A program made the position numbers and the translations under genes. The notes beneath the pieces are model-generated. The model was not told the DNA's origin and searched no databases. It was given only the letters and a program-made list of their open reading frames with translations. Positions 34,560 to 43,164 of a DNA stretch of 64,000 bases are shown here, piece by piece. The DNA is from Terriglobus roseus DSM 18391. Lineage in GTDB: Bacteria; Acidobacteriota; Terriglobia; Terriglobales; Acidobacteriaceae. The number at the start of each line of letters is the position of its first letter. The stretch's first letter is position 1. The stretch lies in the NCBI RefSeq assembly GCF_000265425.1, contig NC_018014.1, forward strand, positions 5,163,859 to 5,227,858, given 5' to 3'.

Positions 34560-34575
34560 TGTTCCACGTGGAACA
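34560..34575. promoter_or_regulatory. parS-like ParB binding site 3
   Basis: Perfect TGTTCCACGTGGAACA, 39 bp after site 2 and 41 bp before the parA ATG. Three sites in a 100-bp leader suggest a ParB loading platform that may also control parAB expression. Confidence 0.85.
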
Positions 34576-34616
34576 ACAGTCCCGCCACCCCATCCTGCTA
34601 CTCTTGCCCAAGACAC

Positions 34617-35441
34617 ATGGGCAAAGTAATCGCAATCGTCAATCAGAAGGGCGGCGTGGGTAAGACCACAACGGCAATCAACCTCGCCGCTGCCATCGCA
34701 CTCACCGGCCTGGACACGCTCCTCGTCGACTGCGACCCGCAAACAAACGCCAGCGGCGGTCTCGGTGTCACACGCGACACCGAACGCATGTCCACCTACG
34801 ACGTGCTCCTCGGCGACTGCACCGCTGCAGAAGCCATCATCGCCACCGCCGTCGAAAACCTCTCCATCATCCCCAGCAGCAAAGACCTCATCGGCGCCAA
34901 CTTCGACCTCGCCCAGCAGGAACGCCGCGAATTCTGCCTCAAGGAAGCACTCGCCCCCCTCCGCGAGCGCTTTCCCTTCATCCTGCTCGATTGCCCGCCG
35001 GCGCTCGACCTCCTCACCCTCAACGCCCTCGTCGCTGCCGACAGCCTCCTCGTTCCCATGCAGGCCGAATACTTCGCGCTCGAAGGCATCTCGGAGCTGA
35101 CCGGCACGCTCGACCGCGTCGCCGGAGCCTTCCAGCCAGACCTCGCACTCGAAGGCGTCGTCCTCACCATGTACGACCCGCGCACCTCGCTGTCGCAGCA
35201 GGTCTCTGAGAACATCAAGGGTTTCTTCGGCGACAAGCTCTTCACCACCACCATCCCGCGCAACATCCGCGTCGCCGAAGCGCCCAGCCACGGACTCCCC
35301 GTTGTGCTCTACGATCCCAAATCACGCGGCGCCGAAGCCTACCGCGACCTCTGCCGCGAACTCCTCGCACGCAACGGCGTCTTCACCATCGCAGGCAATC
35401 CCGCTGGCGCGGTCGTCCACGAGTCCGATCCAGAAGAGTAG
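34617..35441 (+). CDS. parA: Chromosome partitioning ATPase
   Basis: ParA/Soj-type ATPase that moves origin regions apart with ParB. The N-terminus has the deviant Walker A KGGVGKTT, then DCDPQTNASGGLG, with the LLDCPPALDLL Walker B region near 120 and the partner-binding PRNIRVAEAPSHGLPV near 220. 274 residues. The ATG is 41 bp after the third parS site, and parB follows after 34 bp. A clear ribosome site is not seen before this ATG. Confidence 0.96.
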   Translation: MGKVIAIVNQKGGVGKTTTAINLAAAIALTGLDTLLVDCDPQTNASGGLGVTRDTERMSTYDVLLGDCTAAEAIIATAVENLSIIPSSKDLIGANFDLAQQERREFCLKEALAPLRERFPFILLDCPPALDLLTLNALVAADSLLVPMQAEYFALEGISELTGTLDRVAGAFQPDLALEGVVLTMYDPRTSLSQQVSENIKGFFGDKLFTTTIPRNIRVAEAPSHGLPVVLYDPKSRGAEAYRDLCRELLARNGVFTIAGNPAGAVVHESDPEE

Positions 35442-35475
35442 TCCGCACCTCCGCAACACCCAGGAGTTTTGAACG

Positions 35476-36387
35476 ATGTCCACCGCCAAAGCACCCGATC
35501 CAAAGCGCCGCGCACTCGGCCGAGGCCTCGAAGCATTGCTGCCCACCCGCCAGGCAGCCCCAGCACCCGCGCCGGCAGCACCCGTAGTCGAGAACTCCGG
35601 CAAGCCGCTCGAAGTCGAAGTCACCGCCATCGACCGCAACCCCTTCCAGACGCGTACCCGCTTCGACGAAGCCGCGCTCGAAGAGCTCGCCCAGTCCATC
35701 GCGGCCACCGGCGTCATCCAGCCCATCATCGTCCGCGCCCTCGGCAAGGGCCGCTTCCAGCTCATCGCCGGCGAGCGCCGCTGGCTCGCCTCGCAGCGCG
35801 CAGGCAAGCCCACCATCCCCGCCGTCGTCCGCGAAGTCTCCGACGAACAGGCGATGGAGATGACCATCGTCGAAAACCTCCAGCGCGCCGACCTCAACCC
35901 CATGGAGCAGGCACGCGCCTACGACCGTCTCAGCCGCGACTTCAAAATGACGCAGGACCAGATGGCCAAGCGCACCGGCAAGGACCGCGCCTCCGTCTCA
36001 AACTTCCTCCGGCTCCTCCGCCTCCCGGAAGCAGTCCAGGGCAAGGTAGAGGCAGGCGACCTATCCTTTGGCCACGCCCGCGCCCTCCTCGCCCTCGAAT
36101 CCGAAGCGCAGATGATGGCAGCCGCCCAGAAGATCGCCGCGCTCTCCATGTCCGTCCGCCAGACCGAAACCTACGTCAAAAACCTGCTCGACCCCGAACG
36201 CAAACTCGGCAAAGTAGAAGCGCCCGCCGCCGAAATCGATGCCAACGTAAAGGCCGCCCAGGACCAGCTCCAGCGTTCCCTCGGCCTTAAGGTCCGCATC
36301 GAAGATACCCACGGCAAGGGCCGAGTCGTCATCGAGTACAGCAGTCTCGAAGACTTCGACACACTCCTCGAGACCCTTTCCCGATAA
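35476..36387 (+). CDS. parB: Chromosome partitioning protein, parS-binding
   Basis: ParB CTPase clamp that loads at parS. RRALGRGLEALLPT at the N-terminus binds ParA, the CTP-binding domain has IAGERRWLAS and the HTH motif TQDQMAKRTGKDRASVSNFL follows; the C-terminal dimerisation domain is after a short linker. 303 residues. A good ribosome site (CAGGAG) precedes the ATG. Three parS sites upstream are its expected targets. No smc gene is adjacent. Confidence 0.96.
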   Translation: MSTAKAPDPKRRALGRGLEALLPTRQAAPAPAPAAPVVENSGKPLEVEVTAIDRNPFQTRTRFDEAALEELAQSIAATGVIQPIIVRALGKGRFQLIAGERRWLASQRAGKPTIPAVVREVSDEQAMEMTIVENLQRADLNPMEQARAYDRLSRDFKMTQDQMAKRTGKDRASVSNFLRLLRLPEAVQGKVEAGDLSFGHARALLALESEAQMMAAAQKIAALSMSVRQTETYVKNLLDPERKLGKVEAPAAEIDANVKAAQDQLQRSLGLKVRIEDTHGKGRVVIEYSSLEDFDTLLETLSR

Positions 36388-36457
36388 CGTATCTAATTGA
36401 TTTAATGAGCTTTACCTGACAAACCGCAGCAGCCCCGGCGCTGCAGGACGACCCTTT

Positions 36458-37237
36458 ATGCAGGCCACCGCCTTCGAATACAAACACCGCTACCTAGTCC
36501 ACGGCCTCATCTACACCCTCTGCTTCGCGGCACCGTGGCCCGATTACCACAACGGCGCGGCTGGAATGACACACATCCAGGTCTGGAACTTCGTCCGCAA
36601 CGGCAGCGTCTGGTTCCGTCTCTCGGACGCCCTGACCCGTCCGCTCTACCAGCACTTCGCTTCCGCCTGGAACACCATCCTCGTCGGCATGATCCTCTTC
36701 GCCCTCGCCGGCGCAGCCCTCCGCGTCTGGGGAGCAGCCTATCTCGGCGCCACCACCGTCCAGCGCGGCGGCATGGTCGGTGACCGCATCGTCGCCGACG
36801 GCCCCTACCGCTTCGTCCGCAACCCGCTCTACCTCGGCACCATCCTGCATACCATCGCGCTTGCCATGCTCATGCGGCCCGACGCAGCCGTCCTCTGCGT
36901 CCTCCTCATCACCTTGGTTCAGCTCCGCCTCATCGGCCGCGAAGAGCCCTATCTCCGCGAGCGCCTCGGCGAATCCTACAGCGCCTACCTCATGGAGGTG
37001 CCGCGCCTCGTGCCCTCGCTACGCCCCTGCACAGCCCCCGGACAGAGCCATCCGCACTGGCAGCAGGGCATCCTCAGCGAGATCTACATCATCGGCGTCG
37101 CCGTCACACTCGCTGCCGTAGGCTGGTCCAACGGCTTCGCCTGGGAGGCGTCCGTCCTCCGCGTCATGCAGGGCATCGTTATCTCCCTGGGCCTCTCCGT
37201 CATGGCACGAGCCTTCATCCCAAAGGCCACCTTTTAG
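36458..37237 (+). CDS. Isoprenylcysteine/phospholipid methyltransferase-family membrane protein
   Basis: Membrane methyltransferase of the ICMT/PEMT fold. The signature is GPYRFVRNPLYLGTIL near residue 115, then EEPYLRERLGESYSAYLMEVPRLVP, the SAM-binding half. Six or so hydrophobic stretches, including two at the C-terminus past the catalytic domain that are not in the short family members. 259 residues. The bacterial family methylates lipids or other small molecules, and the substrate here is unknown. It ends 33 bp before the convergent terminator that also serves HU. Confidence 0.8.
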   Translation: MQATAFEYKHRYLVHGLIYTLCFAAPWPDYHNGAAGMTHIQVWNFVRNGSVWFRLSDALTRPLYQHFASAWNTILVGMILFALAGAALRVWGAAYLGATTVQRGGMVGDRIVADGPYRFVRNPLYLGTILHTIALAMLMRPDAAVLCVLLITLVQLRLIGREEPYLRERLGESYSAYLMEVPRLVPSLRPCTAPGQSHPHWQQGILSEIYIIGVAVTLAAVGWSNGFAWEASVLRVMQGIVISLGLSVMARAFIPKATF

Positions 37238-37269
37238 AGCAACCAGGCAAATAATCGCAGCGCAGCAAA

Positions 37270-37301
37270 AACCGCCGCCACGCATCAGCGTAGCGGCGGT
37301 T
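37270..37301 (-). terminator. Terminator of the HU gene, possibly bidirectional
   Basis: AACCGCCGC...GCGGCGGTT stem, with 14 positions including one mismatch and an ATCA loop. On the minus strand it is followed by TTTTTGC. It lies between convergent genes. Confidence 0.8.
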
Positions 37302-37349
37302 CTGTCTTACGGACGTGCAACACCGTTCGCGAACGAGCGGTGCAGTTGA

Positions 37350-37661
37350 CTACTTCTTGACTGCTGCAGCCTTCACCGGTGCAATCGCGTCCTTCGCAGC
37401 CTTTGCCACGCGGAACTTGACCACGGTCTTCGCCTTGATCTTGATGGCTTCGCCCGTCTGCGGATTGCGGCCGGTGCGTGCCTTGCGCTCAGCCTTGACC
37501 AGCTTGCCCAGTCCAGGAATGGTGAACTCGCCGTTCTTCTTGGTCTCCTTCACTGCGGTCTGCGCCAGCAGATCCAGGAAGCCAGCCACCTGCTTGGTGG
37601 GCAGTTCGGTTGCGTCGGCCATCTGGCGGATGAGTGCTGTCTTCGTGAGTCCCTTTGCCAT
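37350..37661 (-). CDS. HU-family DNA-binding protein
   Basis: Nucleoid protein of the HU/IHF fold, 103 residues, about 10 longer than E. coli HU because of a basic, alanine-rich C-terminal tail (AKAAKDAIAPVKAAAVKK). Family features are the N-terminal TKTALIRQMADAT, GLGKLVKAERKARTGRNPQTGEAI (the beta arms, with the conserved GRNPQTG). A strong ribosome site (AAAGGAG) lies 8 bases before the ATG at 37661. It is monocistronic, with a terminator behind it and a 283-bp upstream region, in which I see no other gene. Confidence 0.93.
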   Translation of the reverse strand: MAKGLTKTALIRQMADATELPTKQVAGFLDLLAQTAVKETKKNGEFTIPGLGKLVKAERKARTGRNPQTGEAIKIKAKTVVKFRVAKAAKDAIAPVKAAAVKK

Positions 37662-37944
37662 TGTGTTGCTCCTTTACGTGCAGAAACTGTGATGCGGCGC
37701 GGGTGGGGCGCATGACGTTCGGCGATCGCTTTCGTTACCCTTCGCGATACAACCGGCACCGGTAAAATCTCCAGTGTTCATGCGGGTTCCCGCAACCGTT
37801 CCGCATATCACGATGGACTTTTGTGGGCAGCTTGTCAACGGACAAACTTCCACTTTTGTCGGTTTTCTTTGGCTTTTAGCGGGATTCTTGTGGAAAGGTG
37901 TCCAATATGGTTCCATATCGGGCAAAATCCCTGCATTTTCGCGC

Positions 37945-38643
37945 CTAAAACAAACTCTTCCGCGGTGCCGCAGACCTTAGCAAAGGCGCATTCAGCAGCG
38001 CCACCATCGGTGCCATCGCACGAAATCTCTTCACAATCTCGCTGCCAAGCTTTGGTGTCATCGCCACATCCACCGGCAACGTGGCCGACAAAGCCCACTG
38101 CCGGCACAGCAACAGGTCCGCAGCAGGGTCTTCCGCGGCAAAGCCCTTTGGCATTCGCTTCAATGGATTGCTGTCCAGCTCAGGCATCAGCTTCCGCAGC
38201 TTCTTGTCCGCCAGCATCGCCCGCATCTCTCCATGGGCCTGCTGCATATGCCTGCGGATCGCCAGCAACTGCTCCGGCTGCGGCATATAAACACCTGCCG
38301 CAACCACAACCTCATCGCTCCCCACATGCGCATAGAATCCGCCGCCACTCGTCTTCGCCAGCGAAGCCGGTGACCACCACGCACCCACATGGGTCTTGTA
38401 CGGCAGCTTGTTATTGCTGAAGCGCGTATCCCGATAGATACGGAACATCGCCTTCTTCGCAGGCTTCACACACTCCGGCGCAAACTCGATCAAGGCTTCA
38501 TTGATCTCATCGATCAAAGCAAGCCACGGCGCCTGCACCTCCGCCTCATACACTCCCTTCCGATCCGCAAACCACGTGCGATCGTTGTGACGCTTGAGAC
38601 CCTTTAAGAACTTGATACCGGCAGGTGCAAAGTGTGTAGCCAT
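37945..38643 (-). CDS. DUF2461 family protein
   Basis: Protein of the DUF2461 (TIGR02453) family, function unknown. Marks are FLKGLKRHNDRTWFADRKGVYE at the N-terminus, IYRDTRFSNNKLPYKTHVGAWWSP in the middle and GGGFYAHVG with the following VYMPQPEQLLAIR. 232 residues is standard. No signal or membrane helix. It is 11 bp after the stop of the unidentified gene at 38655, so they are probably one transcript. Confidence 0.88.
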   Translation of the reverse strand: MATHFAPAGIKFLKGLKRHNDRTWFADRKGVYEAEVQAPWLALIDEINEALIEFAPECVKPAKKAMFRIYRDTRFSNNKLPYKTHVGAWWSPASLAKTSGGGFYAHVGSDEVVVAAGVYMPQPEQLLAIRRHMQQAHGEMRAMLADKKLRKLMPELDSNPLKRMPKGFAAEDPAADLLLCRQWALSATLPVDVAMTPKLGSEIVKRFRAMAPMVALLNAPLLRSAAPRKSLF

Positions 38644-38654
38644 TGTCTCTATTC

Positions 38655-39173
38655 TCAGCGAATCACTGTGATCACGGGCGGTCCGGTGGCAATCACATCG
38701 ATCACATGATTCTGCGTCACGATTTCGTAATGCTGCATTGGTCCGTCAAGCTCCTCGGGATACTGAGTATGCGCACGAGTGAACTCCAAAAGATGGGACG
38801 CCGAAAAAATCCGCAACCACTTTCCTGAGAATCTCTCAGGGGCTACCGGATACTTCCCGCAGCTTTCATCGGAGACGGAATAACTGATCAGCCTGTGACG
38901 GCTGAACTGGATGAAGAAACGCCGCGAGCTTCCATCCGGACGAATTGGGCGGCCCACACCAAAATCAACACCTTGCAGTACCAGGGGTTCTTCAGCCTGC
39001 GCCTTGCCCTCAACGAGCAGGATGGAGAGTTGCAGCTCTTCCAACTCACCGATGGCCTCCACGAAGAAAGACTCGCACTCGTCCATGAGGCGAGCGCCCT
39101 CTAGCCAATCAATCGGCAGCTCCTGCTGCGCCGCACCTTTCAGACGACCCTGGAGCTTCGCAAGCAAATTCAT
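38655..39173 (-). CDS. Hypothetical protein, 172 residues
   Basis: Not recognised. The sequence opens MNLLAKLQGRLKG, an amphipathic stretch, then an acidic segment (DECESFFVEAIGELEELQLSILLVEG) and a more beta-like second half with RRFFIQFSRHRLISYSVSDESCGKYP and a C-terminus in ITVIR. No membrane segment, no known motif. It is cotranscribed with the DUF2461 gene (11 bp gap) and divergent from the stomatin-like gene. The even codon pattern makes a real gene likely. Confidence 0.65.
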   Translation of the reverse strand: MNLLAKLQGRLKGAAQQELPIDWLEGARLMDECESFFVEAIGELEELQLSILLVEGKAQAEEPLVLQGVDFGVGRPIRPDGSSRRFFIQFSRHRLISYSVSDESCGKYPVAPERFSGKWLRIFSASHLLEFTRAHTQYPEELDGPMQHYEIVTQNHVIDVIATGPPVITVIR

Positions 39174-39260
39174 CCGACAAGTGTAGCGGCTTCATCTCAG
39201 ATCGGGAGCCCATCCACCAGAGGCGTATCGTTAACTCTCGAACGTCCTTGGAGTCTTTCG

Positions 39261-40190
39261 ATGGATCCCGTCTTTGGTGTCATCCTGCTCGTCATCGCAC
39301 TCGCCCTCCTCATCACACTGCTCAAGACCCTCTACACCGTCCGCACCTCGCAGGCCGGCGTCGTCGAGCGCTTCGGCAAGTTCAACCGCATCGTCCGCCC
39401 AGGCCTCCATCTGCTCATCCCCTACGCAGAGCGAGTCTCCTTCGTCGACCTGCAGGTCCAGCAGGCCCAGTTCTCCGTCGAAACCAAGACACGCGACAAC
39501 GTCTTCGTACAGATCCCCGTCAGCGTCCAGTACGGCGTCCTCGACGACAAGATCTTCGACGCCTTCTATCGCCTCTCGCGCCCGCAGAAACAGATTGAAA
39601 GCTTCGTCTTCAACTCCATCCTCGGCCACGTCCCAAAACTCACACTGGACGAAACCTTCGAACAGATGAGCGGCATCTCCATCGCCGTCAAGGTAGAGCT
39701 CGACGCCACCATGCGCGAGTTCGGCTTCAACATCCTCACCGCCCTCGTCACCGACATCATCCCGGACGCAAAGGTGAAGGCCGCGATGAACGACATCAAC
39801 GCCGCACAGCGTTCGCAGGTAGCCGCCCAGGCCAAGGGCGAAGCCGACAAGATCCTCAAGGTCAAACAGGCCGAAGCCGAAGCCGAAAGCAAGGCGCTCC
39901 AGGGCAAAGGCATCGCAGCCGAACGCCAGGCCATCATCGACGGCCTCCGCGCCAGCATCGAACACTTCCGCGAATCCGTACCCGGCACCACCGCAGAAGA
40001 TGTCATGGCACTCGTCCTGCTCACCCAGTACTTCGACACCCTGAAAGACATCGGCATGCGCGGCGGCACCAACACCCTCTTCCTGCCCAACAACCCAGGC
40101 GCAGCCAACGAGTTCCTACAGCAGATCCTCGCAGGCCTACGCGCAAACCCACACAACCCCGCACCACTACCACCAGAACCCAAACACTAA
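39261..40190 (+). CDS. SPFH/stomatin-like (band 7) membrane protein
   Basis: N-terminal membrane helix (FGVILLVIALALLITLL), SPFH domain from about residue 30 (VERFGKFNRIVRPGLHLLIPYAERV), then a long coiled coil with KGEADKILKVKQAEAEAESKALQ at 200-240. 309 residues, typical of stomatin/HflK-like scaffold proteins that form membrane microdomains. The ATG follows TTGGAGTC. The NfeD-like protein that often accompanies these is not next to it. A dispersed repeat palindrome begins 15 bp after the stop and may be its terminator. Confidence 0.92.
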   Translation: MDPVFGVILLVIALALLITLLKTLYTVRTSQAGVVERFGKFNRIVRPGLHLLIPYAERVSFVDLQVQQAQFSVETKTRDNVFVQIPVSVQYGVLDDKIFDAFYRLSRPQKQIESFVFNSILGHVPKLTLDETFEQMSGISIAVKVELDATMREFGFNILTALVTDIIPDAKVKAAMNDINAAQRSQVAAQAKGEADKILKVKQAEAEAESKALQGKGIAAERQAIIDGLRASIEHFRESVPGTTAEDVMALVLLTQYFDTLKDIGMRGGTNTLFLPNNPGAANEFLQQILAGLRANPHNPAPLPPEPKH

Positions 40191-40204
40191 CCCCGCCGCC
40201 AAAC

Positions 40205-40240
40205 CGGGTGCCCCACGTCTCGCTTCTGAGACGTGGGTTC
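40205..40240. repeat. Dispersed palindromic repeat (GGGTGCCCC family), copy 2
   Basis: CGGGTGCCCCACGTCTCG then CTTCTGAGACGTGGGTTC; stem CCCACGTCTC/GAGACGTGGG. Same palindrome as the msrA terminator. Confidence 0.85.
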
Positions 40241-40279
40241 ATACCAACCCCGGCAACGAATTACGAAACGACCACCAAG

Positions 40280-40338
40280 CGGGTGCCCCATTCTTTGCGA
40301 AGCAAAGGGTGGGTTATCGCGCGAAAGCGCGACCAGCA
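40280..40338. repeat. 59-bp direct repeat, left copy, with GAA and GAAA hairpins
   Basis: Begins CGGGTGCCCCATTC, holds TTTGC-GAA-GCAAA and GCGC-GAAA-GCGC palindromes and ends CGACCAGCA. Identical over 59 bases to 41315-41373. Confidence 0.9.
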
Positions 40339-40458
40339 AAGCCTGAAGCACCAAAGCCATAAATGGGAACCACTAAGGTGGGGAGTCGTGCAAAGCACGA
40401 ACCGCTTTCCATCACCAATCAAGCCCCCGCTATACTGGCCTCGCCAAGAGGACCAAGA

Positions 40459-41304
40459 ATGCGCCGCTACCTGTTACTCCTACTCCTCGCACTGACCCCA
40501 TTCGTAACCCAGGCCCAAACCAAACCCTACAACCAGCTCTACGTCTTCGGTGACAGCTACTCCGACAGCGGAGCAGGCTACATCGATGGCAACGGACCCA
40601 CCGCCGTCGTCTATCTCGCCCAGCGACTAGGCATTCCCTTCACCTACTATGGCGACCCCAAAACAAAATCCGAACATCCCATCCGCGAAGGCCTCAACTT
40701 CGCAGTCAGTGGAGCACGCACCGGCGCAGGCGAAGGCAAACACTACCCGCACAACGAATTATTAGGCAGAGGCATGCGCAACCAGGTCGACGACTTCGCC
40801 GCCATGGTCAAAGACGGCACGGTCAAGTTCGATTCAAAGACCACCATGTTCTTCCTGCTGGGTGGCCTCAACGACCGCGGCTTAAAAGACGGAGAAACCG
40901 TCAGTAACATCGAGGGAGAAATCGAAACCCTCTACGCCCTCGGCGCACGCCGCTTCCAGGTAGCTTTGTTACCCACTAAGATCCCAGCCTTCGCCTCCGC
41001 CGGCGAACGCTTCAATCCGCAGTTAGCAACAATCCCCGCCGACGAGCGTGCAAAGCACCCCGACATCCAAATCGCAAACAGTAACTGGGGCAGCTTCTTC
41101 GACGAAGTAATAACCCATCCCGCAAACTACGGCCTGACCAACACAACCGATAAGTGCGCCGGCCGAGTCCTACGCGACGAAGACCCAACCCCCTGCGCCT
41201 CACCACAAACCTACTTCTACTACCACGAAGGCCACCCCTCCACCGCCACCCACAAAGCAGTAGGCGACCTACTCTACAAAGAAGCAACGAACACCAACAA
41301 CTAA
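40459..41304 (+). CDS. Secreted SGNH/GDSL hydrolase
   Basis: Exported esterase-like protein of 281 residues. A short signal peptide (RRYLLLLLLALTPFVTQAQ) is followed by the GDSYSDSG nucleophile block with Ser33, an N-containing block near GGLNDRG and the C-terminal HEGHPSTATH block. In the last, the Asp of the usual D-x-x-H is replaced by His (His256-x-x-His259), so the triad may be incomplete or use a dyad. Ribosome site AGAGGA before ATG 40459. It lies between two identical 59-bp repeats and has a more A-rich codon pattern than the adjacent genes. Substrate unknown. Confidence 0.82.
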   Translation: MRRYLLLLLLALTPFVTQAQTKPYNQLYVFGDSYSDSGAGYIDGNGPTAVVYLAQRLGIPFTYYGDPKTKSEHPIREGLNFAVSGARTGAGEGKHYPHNELLGRGMRNQVDDFAAMVKDGTVKFDSKTTMFFLLGGLNDRGLKDGETVSNIEGEIETLYALGARRFQVALLPTKIPAFASAGERFNPQLATIPADERAKHPDIQIANSNWGSFFDEVITHPANYGLTNTTDKCAGRVLRDEDPTPCASPQTYFYYHEGHPSTATHKAVGDLLYKEATNTNN

Positions 41305-41314
41305 CCAATAAAAC

Positions 41315-41373
41315 CGGGTGCCCCATTCTTTGCGAAGCAAAGGGTGGGTTATCGCGCGAAAGCGCGACCAGCA
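41315..41373. repeat. 59-bp direct repeat, right copy
   Basis: Identical to 40280-40338. The two copies bracket the SGNH hydrolase gene (their starts are 1035 bp apart). Confidence 0.9.
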
Positions 41374-41404
41374 GATCCTGTCCCAAAAGACAGTGCGGGG
41401 CAAG

Positions 41405-41441
41405 CCGGGTGCCCCAAGTCTCGACTCTGAGACGTAGGTTC
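41405..41441. repeat. Dispersed palindromic repeat (GGGTGCCCC family), copy 3
   Basis: CCGGGTGCCCCAAGTCTCG then ACTCTGAGACGTAGGTTCTC; a diverged form of the repeat at 40205. Confidence 0.7.
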
Positions 41442-41502
41442 TCAGCGGTAACTCCGCCGCTCACTCCGTCCTACAGACGTATAGGGTCTCTCATCCCACG
41501 AA

Positions 41503-41614
41503 CCCATGCGCTCCCGCGCAGTAGCTGTCATCCCAGAAACCATGCACTCGCGAGCAGTAGCCGGCATCCCATGTGGCTACGCGCTGGCGAGCGCATAGCG
41601 GGCTGAAGGCCCGC
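41503..41614. repeat. Imperfect direct repeat pair and a GCGGGC palindrome
   Basis: Two 32-33-bp imperfect repeats, CCCATGCGCTCCCGCGCAGT at 41503 and ACCATGCACTCGCGAGCAGT at 41540, each continuing into a CATCCCA ending. They are followed by GCGGGCTGAAGGCCCGC at 41598-41614, related to 33028. No gene in 41305-41685. Confidence 0.6.
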
Positions 41615-41631
41615 GACAAAATCCTGCCCAA

Positions 41632-41664
41632 CAAAACAAAAGCCCCACACCTAAGATGTGGGGC
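41632..41664 (-). terminator. Terminator of the zinc-type oxidoreductase gene
   Basis: GCCCCACA/TGTGGGGC stem, 7-base loop; on the minus strand it is followed by TTTTGTTTTG. 22 bp after the stop at 41686. Confidence 0.8.
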
Positions 41665-41685
41665 CTCCATTCCAAAACCAAAGCA

Positions 41686-42603
41686 CTAAAGCATCAACAA
41701 CAAAACCTTCCCACCGCTACCGCCCTTTTCCGCAAACTCCTGCGCCTCCGCGGCCTCGCTCAACGCAGACTTACGAACAATCGGTAACTTAAACTTCCCA
41801 TCCCGATAATCATCCGCAAACTCCCGCACCTTGCTCGGATCAGGATGCGCACGATGCGGCACCACCTTCACATCAGGATGCAACGCAGCATCGGGTGGCG
41901 GAGTAACGACCGTGCCGCAGATACCGCCTTCTTTAATATGGCGCAGCAGGGGTGTCGTAACATCGCCACCAACCGTATCGGCAATGGCATCTACCTTGCC
42001 CATACTCTGCACGGCATCTTCGTCGTCCAGCGCAATCAATGCATGCGCACCCAGTTCCTTCGCCTCATCCAACTGGTGTTTCCGAACGCCCGCAATCACA
42101 TGTGCGCCCAGCTTCTTCGCGGTATGCACCGCCGCGCGGCCAACGCTGCCCAGCGCACCCGTAACCAGAATCGACTGGCCCTTCTGCAGACCACAGGCCT
42201 CCCGCACCAGTTGATCGCCAGTAAGTACCACCAGCGGCAACGCTGCAGCCTCAATAATGTCGACGCCATCGGGAATATGCGTGATCTCATTTCCCTTCAC
42301 AATCACCAGTTCGGCATAGGTGCCATTGGTCAGCGCCATCACACGCTCACCCACCTTCACGCCGCGCACGTTACTACCGACTGCGCGCACCAGGCCGCTG
42401 ACATCGCGACCAAGGATCGCCGGAAAACTCACCGGAAAGCGCTCCTTCGCAGCTCCTGAACGCATCTTCCAATCGATCGGATTCACGCTGGTCGCGGCAG
42501 CCCCAACCAGTACATCGTCCTCACCCACCTCGGGGTCAGGTGCATCCGTCTCGTACTTCAGATTCGTCGCTGGACCGTACTCATACAACCGGACTGCTTT
42601 CAT
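41686..42603 (-). CDS. NADP-dependent quinone-oxidoreductase-like alcohol dehydrogenase
   Basis: MDR-superfamily oxidoreductase, 305 residues. It opens MKAVRLYEYGPATNLKYETD with the ATSVNPIDWKMRSG N-terminal fold, then the Rossmann glycine motif LVTGALGSVGRAAVHTAKKLGAHV. No structural-zinc cysteine cluster is present, so it fits the quinone oxidoreductase/zeta-crystallin branch. Substrate cannot be read. Start ATG 42603, with GAGCAGGCA before it. It follows the SRPBCC gene on the same strand after 39 bp. Confidence 0.88.
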   Translation of the reverse strand: MKAVRLYEYGPATNLKYETDAPDPEVGEDDVLVGAAATSVNPIDWKMRSGAAKERFPVSFPAILGRDVSGLVRAVGSNVRGVKVGERVMALTNGTYAELVIVKGNEITHIPDGVDIIEAAALPLVVLTGDQLVREACGLQKGQSILVTGALGSVGRAAVHTAKKLGAHVIAGVRKHQLDEAKELGAHALIALDDEDAVQSMGKVDAIADTVGGDVTTPLLRHIKEGGICGTVVTPPPDAALHPDVKVVPHRAHPDPSKVREFADDYRDGKFKLPIVRKSALSEAAEAQEFAEKGGSGGKVLLLML

Positions 42604-42642
42604 TGCCTGCTCCTGAACTCTCGTACTGTTGTCGTACCGTGC

Positions 42643-43164
42643 CTACGCATGGGATGCCGTCTGCTCGTCCGGCAGATACTGTCGCCAGGCGTCACCCTCG
42701 GCAATTCGCCTGATCCGCGCAAATCGGCTCCGTAACAGCCGCAGAATATGCGGCACCATCACATACCGCGCCACCAGCCGCCCCACGAATCCAAACGGTA
42801 GCGAGAACCGCACCTCATCCTGTAACTCAGTACCCGCATCATTGGGCAGCTCCCGCAGATGATGATCATGCTGAAAGGTGCGGAAGCGTCCATCCAGCAT
42901 GCTGTCCTGCATAAACACCGGCCGTTCATACCCTGAGATACCGGTCACGTGGTAATGCTTCAGGCCCAACTGCCAGCCCTCCCAACGCACCTCGTCACCA
43001 TGCTGCACCAAGCCCTCCGTGCGCCCCGTCACCGGCTTCATCCCAAGCTCTTCACGCACCAGCGCAATGCAGCACGTCAGTTGGAAGCACCGGTCAATCG
43101 GCGCCTTCACCACGGCCGTGTCGCGCAACGTAAACGTGTCGCCGTCCTGTGTCCACTCTGCCAT
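42643..43164 (-). CDS. SRPBCC-family protein
   Basis: 173-residue START-like (SRPBCC) fold protein. Features are FTLRDTAVVKAPIDRCFQLTCCIA at the N-terminus (first strand and helix), the central WEGWQLGLKHYHVTGI and MLDGRFRTFQHDHHLRELPNDAGTELQDEVRFSLPFG, and a C-terminal helix rich in Arg. The group binds hydrophobic ligands or acts as polyketide cyclase or coenzyme Q chaperone, but the ligand is unknown here. Probably cotranscribed with the oxidoreductase gene downstream, 39 bp away. Divergent from the Tat-PLP gene. Confidence 0.8.
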   Translation of the reverse strand: MAEWTQDGDTFTLRDTAVVKAPIDRCFQLTCCIALVREELGMKPVTGRTEGLVQHGDEVRWEGWQLGLKHYHVTGISGYERPVFMQDSMLDGRFRTFQHDHHLRELPNDAGTELQDEVRFSLPFGFVGRLVARYVMVPHILRLLRSRFARIRRIAEGDAWRQYLPDEQTASHA

